Source of the DNA: a virus
DNA: 30,705 bases
Virus record (IMG/VR): IMGVR_UViG_3300025601_000077
Coordinates: 1-30,705 of that record
Direction: 5' to 3' (one strand)
The notes below the pieces were generated by a model. It saw only the letters and a program-made list of their open reading frames with translations. It had not been told where the DNA came from and made no database searches. Position 1 is the first letter of the stretch; every line of letters begins with the position of its first letter. Below are positions 29,639 to 30,705 of this stretch, one piece after another. A program made the position numbers and the translations under genes.

Positions 29639-30636
29639 CAGAACGCCAACAATGCCGAGCCAAGAACCGTCCACGCGGCAGAACGACGAATCAGTGTAAA
29701 GGAGAAAGCGTCAATCTTCCCCGCTGTACTCGTTGGTGTTGGTGCAGTACCACCCTGCCACTTGATCGTTTGACCGACAGCAGCGATCTGTAACACGCTA
29801 GGAATGTAACCCGTCGCACCCTGCACTACGAAGAGAACAACAGTGATCGCTTTACCATCCGTCGTGGGGGCATTGGTTATGTTGAGTGTGAAGTTCGCTG
29901 ACGGTGCTGTGGGAACGTATGCCACGTTCCCCGTTACCGTGTTCACGGTTAATACATTTGCTGAAACTGTATAGTCAGTAATGGTTTCCGATGTAACGTC
30001 TGCCTTTAAGTTATCCGCTGTAGTTACAAAATCAGTTGTTGCCAACTGTGTAGTACTTGTGTTTGCAGCAGCGGTTGGAGCTGCTGGAACACCTGTAAAA
30101 GTTGGAGATATAATTGGTGCTTTTAGTATAGTGACGTTATCAACTTGTGATCTAGTATATGTATTTGCATCAACTTGAGCCTGAGTATAAACATTTGCAA
30201 TACTAAAAACAGCATAAGACACAGCAGAAAGAATATCACCAGCACTTGCTTCAGATACCAAAACAATGCTTGTTCCATCTGTGGCTGTATAATCAGTTGA
30301 ATTAACTAGAAGTACTCCATTAAGGAATACCTGCAAAAAATTGGGGGTATAAGCTAAAGTAAGTGAATTATCATCTAATCCTGAAAAAGTTGTTTGAGCG
30401 GCTGAAGCAGTATATTCATAAGTTAAAAAATTAACTTCTGATCCTGATAAAGCTATCCAATCAGATCCGGAATATACATAAGAAGAGACACTATCAGAAT
30501 CTGTCCACATTTGACCAGAAACAGGAGAAGATGGAGGGGAAGATTGAAAGCTTGTTATAGCATTAGGAACATAGATTAAAGAAGATATGCTTTCCCATTC
30601 TGTTCCACTCCATACCCTGGCATTTCTACTTGTCAT
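29638..30636 (-). CDS. Tail fibre protein (332 aa), mosaic in base composition
   Basis: It starts MTSRNARVWSGTEWESISSL, with SSPPSSPVSGQMWTDSDS (a common fibre-base segment). LTYEYTASAAQTTFSGLDDN resembles the usual fibre domain, and SPTFTGVPAAPTAAANTSTT, then QLATTDFVTT, is the phage fibre repeat module. The C-terminal 100 residues (SANFTLNITNAPTTDGKAIT to TVLGSALLAF) form a beta domain common in short tail fibres. The 5' two-thirds is AT-rich like the phage, while the last 300 bp is markedly more GC-rich, suggesting a recombination joint near 29950. Its ATG overlaps the stop of the upstream gene (ATGA) and an extended -10 box lies 6 nt before it. Confidence 0.8.
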   Translation of the reverse strand: MTSRNARVWSGTEWESISSLIYVPNAITSFQSSPPSSPVSGQMWTDSDSVSSYVYSGSDWIALSGSEVNFLTYEYTASAAQTTFSGLDDNSLTLAYTPNFLQVFLNGVLLVNSTDYTATDGTSIVLVSEASAGDILSAVSYAVFSIANVYTQAQVDANTYTRSQVDNVTILKAPIISPTFTGVPAAPTAAANTSTTQLATTDFVTTADNLKADVTSETITDYTVSANVLTVNTVTGNVAYVPTAPSANFTLNITNAPTTDGKAITVVLFVVQGATGYIPSVLQIAAVGQTIKWQGGTAPTPTSTAGKIDAFSFTLIRRSAAWTVLGSALLAF

Positions 30637-30705
30637 ATTGTCATTATATCAGGCTCATATGTGTTTACAGTCATACCGCTCATGGAAGCAACCTTGCTAT
30701 TCGTG
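30633..30705 (-). CDS. 3' end of an upstream gene (partial, last 23 codons)
   Basis: A frame open from the right edge ends TNSKVASMSGMTVNTYEPDI and MTI, with its TGA overlapping the ATG of the fibre gene (ATGA). The coupling and the lack of any other gene at the edge support it as the C-terminus of a structural protein. Too little is visible to name it. Confidence 0.55.
   Translation of the reverse strand, partial: TNSKVASMSGMTVNTYEPDIMTI
30643..30651 (-). promoter_or_regulatory. Extended -10 box, probable leaderless start for the 332-aa fibre
   Basis: TGATATAAT on the minus strand, then exactly six bases, then ATG at 30636. It lies within the last codons of the upstream gene, so the fibre could be transcribed separately. 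Confidence 0.6.

Overview
This window is a 30.7 kb stretch of a tailed double-stranded DNA bacteriophage genome (HK97-fold capsid). Every gene I accept is on the minus strand, so transcription runs from high to low coordinates. The host is probably a bacterium of low to moderate GC. An actinobacterial host is my inference, based on an SSB that resembles actinobacterial types and on several promoters that seem to start transcription at or a few bases before the start codon. I see no tRNA, integrase, terminase or tape-measure gene, so the terminase and most tail genes should lie outside the window.

Layout in transcription order. (1) 30705-28851: the end of an upstream gene, a tail-fibre gene whose 3' third is much more GC-rich than its 5' part, a glycine-rich fibre-tip gene and a 35-codon gene. 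(2) 28786-25635: SSB, two beta-sandwich or tail-type proteins, a fibre protein, and an odd tail protein built of VKV/W repeats, a PASTA domain, a Pro/Phe repeat and a Hint (intein-like) domain. (3) 25617-16654: an AT-rich accessory cassette with a GNAT-like acetyltransferase, six apparently active 2-oxoglutarate/Fe(II) oxygenases, a seventh relative without metal ligands, two DUF6065-like proteins, a short-chain dehydrogenase, a SAM methyltransferase and an APH-type kinase. (4) 16625-14144: a second fibre gene sharing 281 identical bp with the one at 26619-27413, a cysteine-rich tail protein, and two proteins ending in a zinc-type CPxGKW motif. (5) 14047-11141: a monomeric adenosylcobalamin-dependent (class II) ribonucleotide reductase interrupted by a 319-residue LAGLIDADG intein. 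(6) 11070-1: the morphogenesis block, with a 1218-residue concanavalin/LamG-like structural protein, a small conserved protein, portal, prohead protease with a nested scaffold, major capsid protein, and connector and neck genes running off the left edge.

How the parts fit together. The RNR and SSB supply and protect DNA precursors and single strands. The left block builds the head and neck. The fibre genes and the cassette between them look like a host-range or surface-modification region. The most interesting possibility is that the oxygenase cassette hydroxylates either a virion protein, for which the adjacent Pro/Phe-repeat Hint protein is a candidate, or a host glycan or metabolite. Direct repeats flank the cassette, so homologous recombination could remove it in one in-frame step.
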